64,000 bases of DNA from Tenacibaculum sp. M341. Lineage in GTDB: Bacteria > Bacteroidota > Bacteroidia > Flavobacteriales > Flavobacteriaceae. Below the pieces are notes generated by a model. It made no database searches. It was not told where the DNA came from and worked only from the letters and a program-made list of their open reading frames with translations. Of this stretch, positions 6,517-14,740 are shown piece by piece (within the stretch, counting starts at the first letter, position 1; every line of letters begins with the position of its first letter). Location: assembly GCF_004337695.1 (NCBI RefSeq), contig NZ_SJXJ01000007.1, positions 146,054 to 210,053 of the forward strand, in the 5' to 3' direction. Made by a program: the position numbers and the translations under genes.

Positions 6517-7392
6517 ATGACAAAGGATATAAAAAAAATAGGATTAACATTGTTACTATTATCTTCAGTAACATTTAATTCATGTAGTGATTCTGATAGT
6601 TCACAAGAGACATTAGAACTAACCAATGTTCAGAAAGCTGTAGCTTTAATAGAGGCATTTGAAACAGGAGATACTGCTCCTTTAGATTATGTAAGTAATG
6701 AAACTTACATTCAACATAACTTAAATTTTCCTTCAGGAAAAGAGGCAATCGTTCCTTTTTTTACAGGTGAAGCTTCTGGAATTACAGTTAAAATTCATAG
6801 AGTTTTTTCTGAAGGAGAGTTTGTATTTCTTCATACTACTTATGGAGGCGCATGGAATAATGGTACTCCACAGGTAGTTTTTGATATTTTTAAGTTTGAA
6901 AATGGACTAATTGTTGAACACTGGGATAATCTTCAAGATGAAATATTAGCAACCGATACAGTTAGCGGAAATTCAATGACAGATGGAGTAGTTGATGTTT
7001 TAGATTTAGACAAAACTTCTGAAAATAAAATTTTAGTAACTAATTTTGTGAATGATATTTTAAAAGAAGGCAAAGATAATATTACAGACTTTATTAGTAC
7101 TGAAAAATACATTCAACACAATCCACAAGTAGGAAATGGATTAGATGGTTTAGTAACTGCGTTACAATTTTTTGCCGATAATAATTTAAAATTACAATAT
7201 GATACAGTACACTATGTGTACGCTGAAGGTAATTTTGTTTTAACAGTTTCTGAAGGGGGGTTTTTAGATTCTCAACATGTAGCTTATTATGATTTATTTA
7301 GAGTTGAAAATGGAAAAATAGTTGAACATTGGGATGTAATTCAAAATATTCCAGCGCAATCAGAATGGAAAAATGATAATGGAAAGTTTTAA
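6517..7392 (+). CDS. Lipoprotein with two tandem SnoaL-like (NTF2-fold) domains
   Basis: The 291-residue protein has a lipoprotein signal ending SSVTFNSC (acylated Cys about residue 23) and two similar halves. Each holds a YIQHN motif (TYIQHNLNFPSG and KYIQHNPQVGNG) and an IVEHWD motif (GLIVEHWDNLQ and GKIVEHWDVIQ). This is the SnoaL-like polyketide-cyclase fold, here as an internal duplication, probably on the periplasmic face of a membrane. Such domains bind or isomerise small hydrophobic molecules, but no substrate can be named. It is flanked on both sides by terminators with the same stem sequence and appears to be transcribed alone. Confidence 0.85.
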   Translation: MTKDIKKIGLTLLLLSSVTFNSCSDSDSSQETLELTNVQKAVALIEAFETGDTAPLDYVSNETYIQHNLNFPSGKEAIVPFFTGEASGITVKIHRVFSEGEFVFLHTTYGGAWNNGTPQVVFDIFKFENGLIVEHWDNLQDEILATDTVSGNSMTDGVVDVLDLDKTSENKILVTNFVNDILKEGKDNITDFISTEKYIQHNPQVGNGLDGLVTALQFFADNNLKLQYDTVHYVYAEGNFVLTVSEGGFLDSQHVAYYDLFRVENGKIVEHWDVIQNIPAQSEWKNDNGKF

Positions 7393-7411
7393 GATATTGT
7401 ACTTACTTTTC

Positions 7412-7447
7412 AAAAAAATCCTAAGTTTTAAACTTAGGATTTTTTTT
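7412..7447. terminator. Bidirectional terminator, same stem as at 6392
   Basis: A run of A, then ATCCTAAGTTT / AAACTTAGGAT, then a run of T. It lies between convergent genes ending at 7392 and 7452 and can serve both. Confidence 0.85.
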
Positions 7448-7451
7448 ACTT

Positions 7452-7913
7452 TTAATTTCTGTCTAAAACAATTGCATCATCATCATTGTGATACAGAATA
7501 AGCTGGTTGTTTTTGTAGTCGTATTTGTTTACTTCTTCAATTGAAAATAAAGATCCCCATTCTGGATCAAGAGCTAGTGTAGAAATAACAGCAAAGGTGA
7601 TACTCTTATTCTCTTTTAGTGTGTAACTTCCATTAAATTGATTTAAAACGGATCTACCAGAAATTTGTCCTTCACCATTTTCACCTGGTAAAGAAAAACC
7701 AATAGTAACATCACCGTTATTTACATCAGGCCATGTGTTATCGTCTGTTTTAATAATTTTTTTACCATCTACAAGATAGAATGATACTTTCCAATTCCCT
7801 TCAAAAATTTGAGCATCAGTAATAACATCTTCATTGTTTTCAGAGCAACTTACCATTAACGTTATAAATGTTAGTGATAATAATAAGGTGATTAAATTAT
7901 AAAAGTTTTTCAT
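7452..7913 (-). CDS. Small lipoprotein, lipocalin-like (unknown function)
   Basis: The 153-residue protein has a lipoprotein signal (MKNFYNLITLLLSLTF followed by ITLMVSC, Cys about 23). The mature part, rich in beta strands, starts with FEGNWKVSFYLVDGKK, a pattern typical of lipocalin-like or 'lipoprotein of unknown function' beta-barrels in Bacteroidota that open with GxW. It should be anchored to a membrane after export. No enzyme motif is visible. It stands alone, sharing a bidirectional terminator with the convergent SnoaL-like gene. Confidence 0.8.
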   Translation of the reverse strand: MKNFYNLITLLLSLTFITLMVSCSENNEDVITDAQIFEGNWKVSFYLVDGKKIIKTDDNTWPDVNNGDVTIGFSLPGENGEGQISGRSVLNQFNGSYTLKENKSITFAVISTLALDPEWGSLFSIEEVNKYDYKNNQLILYHNDDDAIVLDRN

Positions 7914-8083
7914 TTTAATTAATATGTTTAGTATTTATTAAGAAGATGAATTATTTTATAAATGGTTGCGTTTTGGGGTAAAAATTATTTAAGATATGTT
8001 GATTGTATAAAATCGATGTTTTTTAAGATTATAACTATTTTTTTCTCTAAAATGACGAATAGTTGTGATTAGAAATTTAATAA

Positions 8084-8584
8084 TTAATGATGTGTTAATC
8101 TTGTGATAACATCTGAATGTTGAGGAAACAATGCTATTAATGCTTCTTTTTTAGGAAGTACAAAATCTCTAAAGTCAAAACCAGGTGCTACAGTACAACC
8201 TGTAAAAGCAAATGAGTTTTCGTGCATAACTTCTACTGCAAACCAATATTGAGCTGGTACTACAAACTGAGGAACTTCATTAGAAAGTAAGTTGTTACCA
8301 ATAATCACATTGCTATAAGTACCATTAGGAGCAATCATATGTAATTTAATAGGGCTACCTGAGTAAAAGTGCCACATTTCATCTTGATTGATTTTATGGA
8401 AAGCTGAGAATTTATCAGAGGTTAATAAGAAATAAATAGCGGTACAGTAATTTCTATCACCATCAAAATGGTCGGATAAATTTTCGTTGTTAATTATGCC
8501 TTCACTTCTATAAGTTTCGCTGTAATAGCCTCCTTCTGGATGTTCTAGTAAATTGAATTTTTGAATAATGTCTTGTGCAGTCAT
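8084..8584 (-). CDS. Cupin-fold protein (Cupin_5/DUF985 family)
   Basis: The 166-residue product from ATG 8584 begins MTAQDIIQKFNLLEHPEGGYY. It carries the DUF985 hallmarks HPEGGYYSETYRS, then FHKINQDEMWHFYSG, then GCTVAPGFDFRDF near the end, a cupin barrel with potential metal-binding His and Glu residues. An upstream in-frame TTG at 8617 would add eleven residues lacking family similarity, so ATG 8584 is preferred. It lies 35 bases downstream of the symporter gene on the same strand and is probably cotranscribed with it. The biochemical activity of this family is not settled; sugar or acid metabolite binding is plausible. Confidence 0.85.
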   Translation of the reverse strand: MTAQDIIQKFNLLEHPEGGYYSETYRSEGIINNENLSDHFDGDRNYCTAIYFLLTSDKFSAFHKINQDEMWHFYSGSPIKLHMIAPNGTYSNVIIGNNLLSNEVPQFVVPAQYWFAVEVMHENSFAFTGCTVAPGFDFRDFVLPKKEALIALFPQHSDVITRLTHH

Positions 8585-8619
8585 TTTATAAGATGTTATT
8601 TGGTTTTTGATTTGCAATT

Positions 8620-10062
8620 TTAATTCTTTTGTCGATTTACAATTAAGGATAATCCTAAAAAGGTTAGTGCTCCATTTAAAATAAGAATGGCAAAACTAAA
8701 ATCGAAACCAAGCGAATTTTTACTGTAAGAACTAATTAAAAAAGTTAATACAGGCGCTACAATACAAATTATAGGAACTAATTTATCTTTTACATTGAAT
8801 TTGGTAAACAAACCAAAAGCATATAACCCTAATAAAGGACCATAGGTATACCCCGCAAACTGAAATATTTTGGCAATCACACTAACGTCAGCAATAAAAT
8901 ATTTAAAAATAAGAATGGTTGCTACCAATGTAAAAGAGAATAAAATATGTATTCGCTTTCTAATTTTTATTTTTTCTTCCTCATCTTCTTTTTTATCAAT
9001 TTCTAAAATATCTATACTAAAAGAAGTGGTAAGTGAAGTTAAGGCACTATCTGCACTAGAATATGCAGCAGCAATTAAACCCAATAAAAAGAATAGGGCA
9101 GTAGCCAAACCTAAATCACCGCTCATAGCGATGGTAGGAAATAATTGATCTTTATGAGCATCTATTCCGTTTAAAGAGGCGTAGTCTGTTAATAAAACAC
9201 CTAGAGCTAAAAAGAAAAAGTTAACAATAACTAATACTAAAGTAAACCAGAAGATGTTTTTTTGAGCATCTTTTAATGTTCGGCAGGTTAAGTTTTTTTG
9301 CATCATATCTTGGTCTAATCCTGTCATAACAATGGCAATAAAAGCACCAGATAAGAATTGTTTCCAAAAGTAATTTCCGGCGTTTATATTTTCAAAAAAG
9401 AAGATCTTAGATAGTTTGTTGTTGGCTATATAAGAGAATAAACTGTCAATTTCCATAGTATCATTAATCATTACGATACATACGCCTACTGCAATTAACA
9501 TAAACAAGGTTTGTAAAGTATCTGTCCAAACAATCGTTTTAATTCCCCCTTTAAAAGTGTATAACCATATCAACAAAATTGTAATGGTAACTGTTACCCA
9601 AAACGGAATTTGATACGCATCAAATAATATGAGTTGTAATACATTTGCTACTAAAAATAAACGAAAGGCAGCACCAATGGTTCTTGATAATAAAAAGAAA
9701 GAAGCACCAGTTTTATAGGAAGCTGTACCAAAACGAGTTTCTAAATAGGTATAAATTGAGGTAAGGTTTAATTTATAATATAATGGTAGTAGCACCAAAC
9801 CGATAACTGCATATCCAACTACATAACCAAATACCATTTGCATGTACCCCATTTGTTGTGTTTCAATCCAACCAGGAACAGAGATAAAGGTAACACCAGA
9901 TAATGATGCTCCAATCATACCAAAGGCAACTAAATACCAAGGAGATGAATTGTTAGCTTTAAAAAAGGTAGCGTTATTTGCAGATTTACCTGTTAAAAAA
10001 GAAATAAGTATAAGTACACCAAAGTAGGCTATAATTAGTAGTGCTATGTGTAATGGTTGCAT
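8620..10062 (-). CDS. Sodium:solute symporter family (SSS) transporter
   Basis: The 480-residue protein is almost entirely hydrophobic, with about 13 predicted membrane helices. It shows SSS-family features: GASLSGVTFISVPGW in the first helices, the RFGTASYKTGA region, and SSADSALTSLTTSFSID (the SADS sodium-site motif). It would import a small organic solute with sodium at the inner membrane. The substrate cannot be predicted, although solute:Na+ carriers of this type often serve sialic acid, amino acids or vitamins. ATG 10062 gives a typical N-terminus. It is upstream of the cupin gene in a probable two-gene unit. Confidence 0.9.
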   Translation of the reverse strand: MQPLHIALLIIAYFGVLILISFLTGKSANNATFFKANNSSPWYLVAFGMIGASLSGVTFISVPGWIETQQMGYMQMVFGYVVGYAVIGLVLLPLYYKLNLTSIYTYLETRFGTASYKTGASFFLLSRTIGAAFRLFLVANVLQLILFDAYQIPFWVTVTITILLIWLYTFKGGIKTIVWTDTLQTLFMLIAVGVCIVMINDTMEIDSLFSYIANNKLSKIFFFENINAGNYFWKQFLSGAFIAIVMTGLDQDMMQKNLTCRTLKDAQKNIFWFTLVLVIVNFFFLALGVLLTDYASLNGIDAHKDQLFPTIAMSGDLGLATALFFLLGLIAAAYSSADSALTSLTTSFSIDILEIDKKEDEEEKIKIRKRIHILFSFTLVATILIFKYFIADVSVIAKIFQFAGYTYGPLLGLYAFGLFTKFNVKDKLVPIICIVAPVLTFLISSYSKNSLGFDFSFAILILNGALTFLGLSLIVNRQKN

Positions 10063-10085
10063 TGATTAACTTTTAAGACCACTAA

Positions 10086-10130
10086 TATAAAAAGAAAAAG
10101 TGCTGGTAATTATTAGAAATCACCAACACT
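10086..10130 (-). terminator. Rho-independent terminator of the nitroreductase gene
   Basis: On the minus strand AGTGTTGGT pairs with ACCAGCACT (one mismatch), followed by TTTTTCTTTTTAT. It lies about 30 bases beyond the nitroreductase stop. Confidence 0.75.
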
Positions 10131-10158
10131 CTTAAAATAAATAATCCCCAATTGATTA

Positions 10159-10791
10159 CTAATTTATATGTAAAACAGATTCGCTAACCTGTTTTCTAAC
10201 TTTCTTTAAGTCTTTCATGTAGTCATCTTCAGCTCTGTAACCTACTGGTAAAACTAAAACCGATTGTAAGTTTTTTGAAGATAAATCTAAAATCTCATCA
10301 TACTTTTCAGGAACGAAACCTTCCATAGGACAAGAATCAATTTTTTCAACAGCACAAGTAGTTAAAAGATTACCTAAAGCGATGTATGCTTGATTTTTAT
10401 TCCATTGGAATAATTCCTCTTTACTTTTTCCTTCTAAGCTATTCAATAAAAATTCTTTGAAAGGATTTAAGATTTCGTCTGGAGTATTTCTTGTTTCTTT
10501 TACTCTTTTAAAGTATTCTTCAACAGTATCTGTACTAAAGTTTTTTGGTATACAAATAACCAATACGTGTGAAGCTTGAGTAACTTGTTGTTGATTCCAA
10601 GAATGCTCTACAAGTTTTGCTTGCACTTCTTTGTTTTCTACAACTACTAAAGAAATAGTTTGCAACCCGTAAGAAGTAGCAGTTAAATTAAATGCTTCTT
10701 TTAATGTGTTAATTTGTGCTTCAGAAATAGATTTATTTTCGTCAAATTTTTTAACAGCATAACGCCATTGCAAGCTTTCAATAATACTCAT
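10159..10791 (-). CDS. Nitroreductase-family NAD(P)H-dependent oxidoreductase
   Basis: The 210-residue protein begins MSIIESLQWRYAVKKFDENK, the typical N-terminal FMN-phosphate-binding RYAVKKF motif. It continues with TATSYGLQTISLVVV, then IALGNLLTTCAVEKIDSCPMEGF and a C-terminal LPVGYRAEDD, all conserved in the NfsB/NfnB group of FMN flavoenzymes. It would be a cytoplasmic dimer using NAD(P)H to reduce nitroaromatics, quinones or similar acceptors. The natural substrate is unknown. A TAACTTTG -7 box lies 18 bases upstream of the start, giving a short leader. Confidence 0.92.
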   Translation of the reverse strand: MSIIESLQWRYAVKKFDENKSISEAQINTLKEAFNLTATSYGLQTISLVVVENKEVQAKLVEHSWNQQQVTQASHVLVICIPKNFSTDTVEEYFKRVKETRNTPDEILNPFKEFLLNSLEGKSKEELFQWNKNQAYIALGNLLTTCAVEKIDSCPMEGFVPEKYDEILDLSSKNLQSVLVLPVGYRAEDDYMKDLKKVRKQVSESVLHIN

Positions 10792-10808
10792 TTACATTTA
10801 GTTTTGTG

Positions 10809-10816
10809 CAAAGTTA
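10809..10816 (-). promoter_or_regulatory. -7 box for the nitroreductase gene
   Basis: Minus-strand TAACTTTG matches TAnnTTTG exactly and is followed by CA, a usual initiation context in this phylum. No clear -33 TTG is seen. Confidence 0.6.
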
Positions 10817-10882
10817 CATTTTATTTTCCATGGAAAGTAATTTTACGATAAGAAAAAGTTATAATTAAATATTAAAAAATTA

Positions 10883-11707
10883 TTAGGTGTGCTGATCTAT
10901 AATTTTGATAAATGTTGAAGGCTCGGGTCTAACTCTGTAATTATCTGTTAAATCGGCAAAAATGATGTTGTTATTTTTATCTGTAATAATAACAGTAGGC
11001 ATTACAATATCAGATTTAAAACCAAATAATTGAAATCCAAATGGGAGTCCGTTTGTATCAATAATTTGAAGTTTTGTAGCTACTTTGTTTTTAAGATCAG
11101 TTAAAAAGTGAAAAGGAACTTGATGTTTTTTAGCTAAGCTTTCGGTAAATGAATGTGGCTGAGAACTAATTAAAAGTACCGAAGCTTTTCTTTTTTCTAA
11201 CTCTTTATATTCATTTACTATTTCTTTGATTTGTGCCATGCAAAGCGGACACCAATTACCTCGGTAAAAAATTAAAATTTTGTAGTCACCTTCAATATTG
11301 TGTAAGTTGATTTTTTCTTTAAAGGTGTTTTCAAAAGTATAATCTCCAATTTTAGTTCCAACTTTTAAAGCATTCCTATTTCTGTTTCCAAAATTAGAAT
11401 ACCAGAAAAGGTATAATAACCAACCTATAAATAAAACTAAAGTAGAGTAGAACTCATTACTTTTTATGTTGGTTAAATTCAATAACAAACTAATGGTAAT
11501 AACACTTGTGTAGATTAATAAGTTTTTAGAGGTTCTTGCTCTAGGAATTGTAAATAATAAAGCAAAAAATAAAATAACACTTAAAGAAGCTAAAATAGCG
11601 CCCGCAACGTTTAGGTTGAATTTAAAGTTGATGATAGACATTACTAAAACAACGATAGCTGCTAATGGGTAACTACTGATGAATAATGATTTTAATAAAT
11701 TTTTCAT
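10883..11707 (-). CDS. Membrane-anchored AhpC/TSA redoxin
   Basis: The 274-residue protein has four predicted N-terminal membrane helices (about residues 8-110) followed by a thioredoxin-fold domain of the AhpC/TSA type. The redox motif is FYRGNWCPLCMAQIKEI (CPLC). The redoxin domain should lie on one face of the inner membrane; which face is not clear. It may be a peroxidase-like or disulfide-exchange protein. The ATG at 11707 is 40 bases from the divergent DUF2851 gene. A TAAATTTG -7 box at 11740-11733 is 25 bases upstream. Confidence 0.85.
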   Translation of the reverse strand: MKNLLKSLFISSYPLAAIVVLVMSIINFKFNLNVAGAILASLSVILFFALLFTIPRARTSKNLLIYTSVITISLLLNLTNIKSNEFYSTLVLFIGWLLYLFWYSNFGNRNRNALKVGTKIGDYTFENTFKEKINLHNIEGDYKILIFYRGNWCPLCMAQIKEIVNEYKELEKRKASVLLISSQPHSFTESLAKKHQVPFHFLTDLKNKVATKLQIIDTNGLPFGFQLFGFKSDIVMPTVIITDKNNNIIFADLTDNYRVRPEPSTFIKIIDQHT

Positions 11708-11732
11708 ACTTTTATTGACGAGAAAGATTGCT

Positions 11733-11740
11733 CAAATTTA
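11733..11740 (-). promoter_or_regulatory. -7 box for the membrane redoxin gene
   Basis: Minus-strand TAAATTTG, 25 bases before the start codon, within the 40-base divergent spacer shared with the DUF2851 gene. Confidence 0.5.
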
Positions 11741-11747
11741 CAAAGCT

Positions 11748-13022
11748 ATGAAAGAAAAGTTTCTACATTATGTATGGAAATACAAGTTGCTAGATTTTAA
11801 TCGTTTAAAAACCATTGATGGAGAGCGTATTTATATTGTAAATACGGGACAAGAAAATACAAATACTGGTCCTGATTTTTTTAATGCTAAAATTGAAATA
11901 GAAGGACAGTTGTGGTTTGGAAATGTAGAAATTCATATAAAATCATCTGATTGGTATTTACACAAACATGAAAAAGATGAAAACTACGATGCAGTAATTC
12001 TTCATGTTGTTTTTGAAAATGATGCTACCATTTTTATGAAAAACAATAAGCCATTACCAACTTTAGAGTTAAAGAATTTCATAGATAAGAATGTTTATGA
12101 TAATTACATAGCATTATTTTTTACTGAGAATAAATGGATTCTTTGTGAACAGCAACTTTCTAAAACAGATGACTTTTTAATGCAGAATTGGCTAGAAAGA
12201 TTGTTTTTTGAAAGGTTAGAGCGTAAAGCAGCTGTAATTAAAGAGTTGTTAGAAAAAACGAATAATGATTTTGAGGCTGTATTGTTTCAGTTGTTAGCAA
12301 AAAATTTTGGGCTGAAAATTAATGGAGATGCTTTTTTACAGTTAGCAAGTTCTGTAGATTATTCAATAGTAAGAAAACTTCAAAAAAATGAATTACAACT
12401 AAATGCATTGCTTTACGGTCAAGCGGGCTTTTTAAATGAGGATTTAGAAGGGACTTTTTATAATGAGTTACAAAAAGAATATGAGTACGTAAAGCATAAA
12501 CATTCTTTAAAAGGAGGAATGGCAAAGCATCAGTTTCAGTTTTTTAGAATGCGACCATCCAATTTTCCTACCATTCGTATAGCTCAGTTATCGGCTCTAT
12601 ATTATAAGCAGCATCATTTGTTTTCTAAAATTATGAGTGCTGATAGTGTTTCAGATTTATATGTACTGTTTGATGTTGAGATTACTGATTTTTGGAAAAC
12701 TCATTATACTTTTGAAAAGGAATCTAAAAAGTCGATTAAAAAACTAACGAAGTCATTTAAAGATTTATTAATTATCAATACCATTTTACCATTAAAGTTT
12801 GTGTATTTGAAAAGTATTGGAAAGTTAGAGGAAGAGGTTTTTATATCCTTATTAGAACAAATAAATCCTGAGAAAAATTCAATAATAACTAAGTTTAATG
12901 AAATAGGAGTAAAAACAGAAAGTGCTTTTAAAACGCAAGCTTTATTAGAACTTAAAAACTCTTATTGTAATAATAAAGATTGTTTAAAGTGTGCTATTGG
13001 TAATAGACTGTTACGAAAATGA
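11748..13022 (+). CDS. DUF2851 family protein
   Basis: The 424-residue product from ATG 11748 begins MKEKFLHYVWKYKLLDFNRL and contains GPDFFNAKIEIEGQLWFGNVEIH, SSDWYLHKHEKDENYDAVILHVV and a late GGMAKHQFQFFRMRPSNFPTIR, all hallmarks of DUF2851. The N-terminal part with acidic and His residues resembles a nuclease-like core, but no activity is established to my knowledge. It ends in a Cys-containing tail (SYCNNKDCLKCAIG) that could bind a metal. Upstream in-frame extension to 11679 overlaps the divergent gene and lacks family similarity, so it was dropped. Confidence 0.9.
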   Translation: MKEKFLHYVWKYKLLDFNRLKTIDGERIYIVNTGQENTNTGPDFFNAKIEIEGQLWFGNVEIHIKSSDWYLHKHEKDENYDAVILHVVFENDATIFMKNNKPLPTLELKNFIDKNVYDNYIALFFTENKWILCEQQLSKTDDFLMQNWLERLFFERLERKAAVIKELLEKTNNDFEAVLFQLLAKNFGLKINGDAFLQLASSVDYSIVRKLQKNELQLNALLYGQAGFLNEDLEGTFYNELQKEYEYVKHKHSLKGGMAKHQFQFFRMRPSNFPTIRIAQLSALYYKQHHLFSKIMSADSVSDLYVLFDVEITDFWKTHYTFEKESKKSIKKLTKSFKDLLIINTILPLKFVYLKSIGKLEEEVFISLLEQINPEKNSIITKFNEIGVKTESAFKTQALLELKNSYCNNKDCLKCAIGNRLLRK

Positions 13023-13242
13023 TTTTTAACAGGAGTTAAGAATATTAGAAGTTAAGGAGTTAAGTGGTTTGAGTGTTTTGTAGTTTCTAACTTCAGATAT
13101 CCAACAATAGACCTTCTACTATTTAATATTATATATGCGGAAATAAATTAATTTGTAGCGAAAATGACTTTGTTTGGTACTTTACAATATCTTAAAAACG
13201 ATCTAAATAATTAAATTATATATTTGTTAAAAATAAGTAACC

Positions 13243-14013
13243 ATGAAAAAAATTTTAATTACCATTTTCGCCGCATCATTATTTATTGTTGGTTGTAAGG
13301 AAGAAGGTGGAAAATCTGAAACAAAAACAAATAATGAAACAACTTCTGTAGAAACAACATCTAACGAAGCAGAATCTGCATCAAAAGATTCTAGCGGAGA
13401 TGCTATTTGTTTATTAGATAAGTTATCAGTAAGAGAAACTCCAAAATCTAAAGGAAAGTGGGTAACTTCTATGAGTTTAGGAGAGAAAGTATACTTTACA
13501 GGTGAGAGACATACAGATTCTGTTACTAAAAAAGAATACTTAAAAGTAAAGTTAATTGATGGTAAAGAAGGATGGGCTAGAGAACCATTTTTAGCTGTTG
13601 ATGGTAAAGTTGGGGTAATGACTAATGATGCGAATGTTTATAAGAGACCTGACTTATTAACTAAAACTGATACAAAATATAGTCCGATGGATATTGTTGC
13701 GGTAATTGCAACGCAAGATGATTGGGCACAAGTTAAAGGTAAAAGAGCTGAAGGAAAGTATATTGAAGAGGTTTGGGTAAAAGCAAACAATATTTCAAAT
13801 AAGTCTGTAGATATTGCTGCTGGTAAGTTTGCAAGTATTGCTATGACAAAAGGTAGTATGACAGATAGAATTAAAGCTTTAGAAGACATTGTAAGTAATC
13901 CTGATTTATCATCATCTAGCTTTATTAGTGTTATTAAAAACAAAATTGAAGATTATAAAACTAAGAACGTTCCTGTGGATGTTCAAGATGCAAAAGTTGA
14001 TGAAGACTTTTAA
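13243..14013 (+). CDS. Lipoprotein with SH3-like domains
   Basis: The 256-residue protein has a lipoprotein signal (SLFIVGC, Cys about 18), a Ser/Thr/Glu-rich linker (about 20-55) and then two stretches resembling bacterial SH3 domains: LSVRETPKSKGKWVTSM with DGKEGWAREPF, and NVYKRPDLL with EEVWVKANNI. SH3b domains bind peptidoglycan or proteins in the envelope. The C-terminal 60 residues are helical. It is a monocistronic gene closed by a strong terminator at 14041. Confidence 0.8.
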   Translation: MKKILITIFAASLFIVGCKEEGGKSETKTNNETTSVETTSNEAESASKDSSGDAICLLDKLSVRETPKSKGKWVTSMSLGEKVYFTGERHTDSVTKKEYLKVKLIDGKEGWAREPFLAVDGKVGVMTNDANVYKRPDLLTKTDTKYSPMDIVAVIATQDDWAQVKGKRAEGKYIEEVWVKANNISNKSVDIAAGKFASIAMTKGSMTDRIKALEDIVSNPDLSSSSFISVIKNKIEDYKTKNVPVDVQDAKVDEDF

Positions 14014-14040
14014 TTAATTTGATATTAAAAAAACTATAAG

Positions 14041-14076
14041 AAAAACTGTTTAGAATTCTCTAAACAGTTTTTTTTT
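14041..14076 (+). terminator. Rho-independent terminator after the SH3 lipoprotein gene
   Basis: AAAACTGTTTAGA, loop ATTC, TCTAAACAGTTTT, then a T run. Confidence 0.9.
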
Positions 14077-14139
14077 GAAATTTATATATTGAGTACGCAA
14101 CCAAATGAAAGAGATAACATCTATATAAAAACATTTATA

Positions 14140-14658
14140 ATGAAAAATAAAATTTACTTAATAGCTTTAGTATTAATTGGAGGTTTCTTGTGTGCTTGTA
14201 ATTCTGAAGAAATTATACATCAAGATAAATTTGAAACTAGTTTTAAATCTTGGAGAAGTTTTAAGAAACAATCAAAAAATGCTTACAAGTATGTTGTAAA
14301 AAATAGCTCATGGATTGGTTTAAGTTGGGAAACTACTATAACTGTAGAAGATGGAATTGTTATTCAGCGAGTGTTTAAATATACAGAGATTGATCCTTCA
14401 ATAAATATAGATCAGGATGATTTAGAGTGGGTAGAGGAGGGGAATGACATAGGAACTCATAATAACGGAGCATCACCAATAACCTTAGATGAAATTTATG
14501 CAGAAGCAGAGAATAACTGGTTAAAAGATAGAGATGATGTAATTATTTATTTTGAAACAGAAAATAACGGTATGATATCAATCTGTGGTTATACTAATAA
14601 GCAGTGTTCTGATGATTGTTTTATAGGAGTAACTATTAAAAGTATAGCAAAGCTTTAA
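14140..14658 (+). CDS. Small lipoprotein of unknown function
   Basis: From ATG 14140 the 172-residue product has a clear lipoprotein signal (MKNKIYLIALVLIGGFLCAC, Cys20). The mature region (FKSWRSFKKQSKNAYKYVVKNSSW, then GLSWETTITVEDG) recalls a family of small secreted proteins with Trp-rich beta repeats, but I cannot name it. Cysteines near the end (ICGYTNKQCSDDCF) may form disulfides. An upstream in-frame start at 14089 adds 17 hydrophilic residues before the signal and is unlikely. It ends at a bidirectional terminator shared with the dehydrogenase gene. Confidence 0.7.
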   Translation: MKNKIYLIALVLIGGFLCACNSEEIIHQDKFETSFKSWRSFKKQSKNAYKYVVKNSSWIGLSWETTITVEDGIVIQRVFKYTEIDPSINIDQDDLEWVEEGNDIGTHNNGASPITLDEIYAEAENNWLKDRDDVIIYFETENNGMISICGYTNKQCSDDCFIGVTIKSIAKL

Positions 14659-14681
14659 AATAATTAATAAATTGTTGTATA

Positions 14682-14721
14682 AAAAAAGACCTATTTAGAA
14701 ACTTCTAAATAGATCTTTTTT
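14682..14721. terminator. Bidirectional terminator
   Basis: AAAAAAGACCTATTTAGAA pairs with TTCTAAATAGATCTTTTTT with one mismatch. It lies between convergent genes ending at 14658 and 14741. Confidence 0.85.
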
Positions 14722-14740
14722 ATGTGATTAAGTTTAAATT

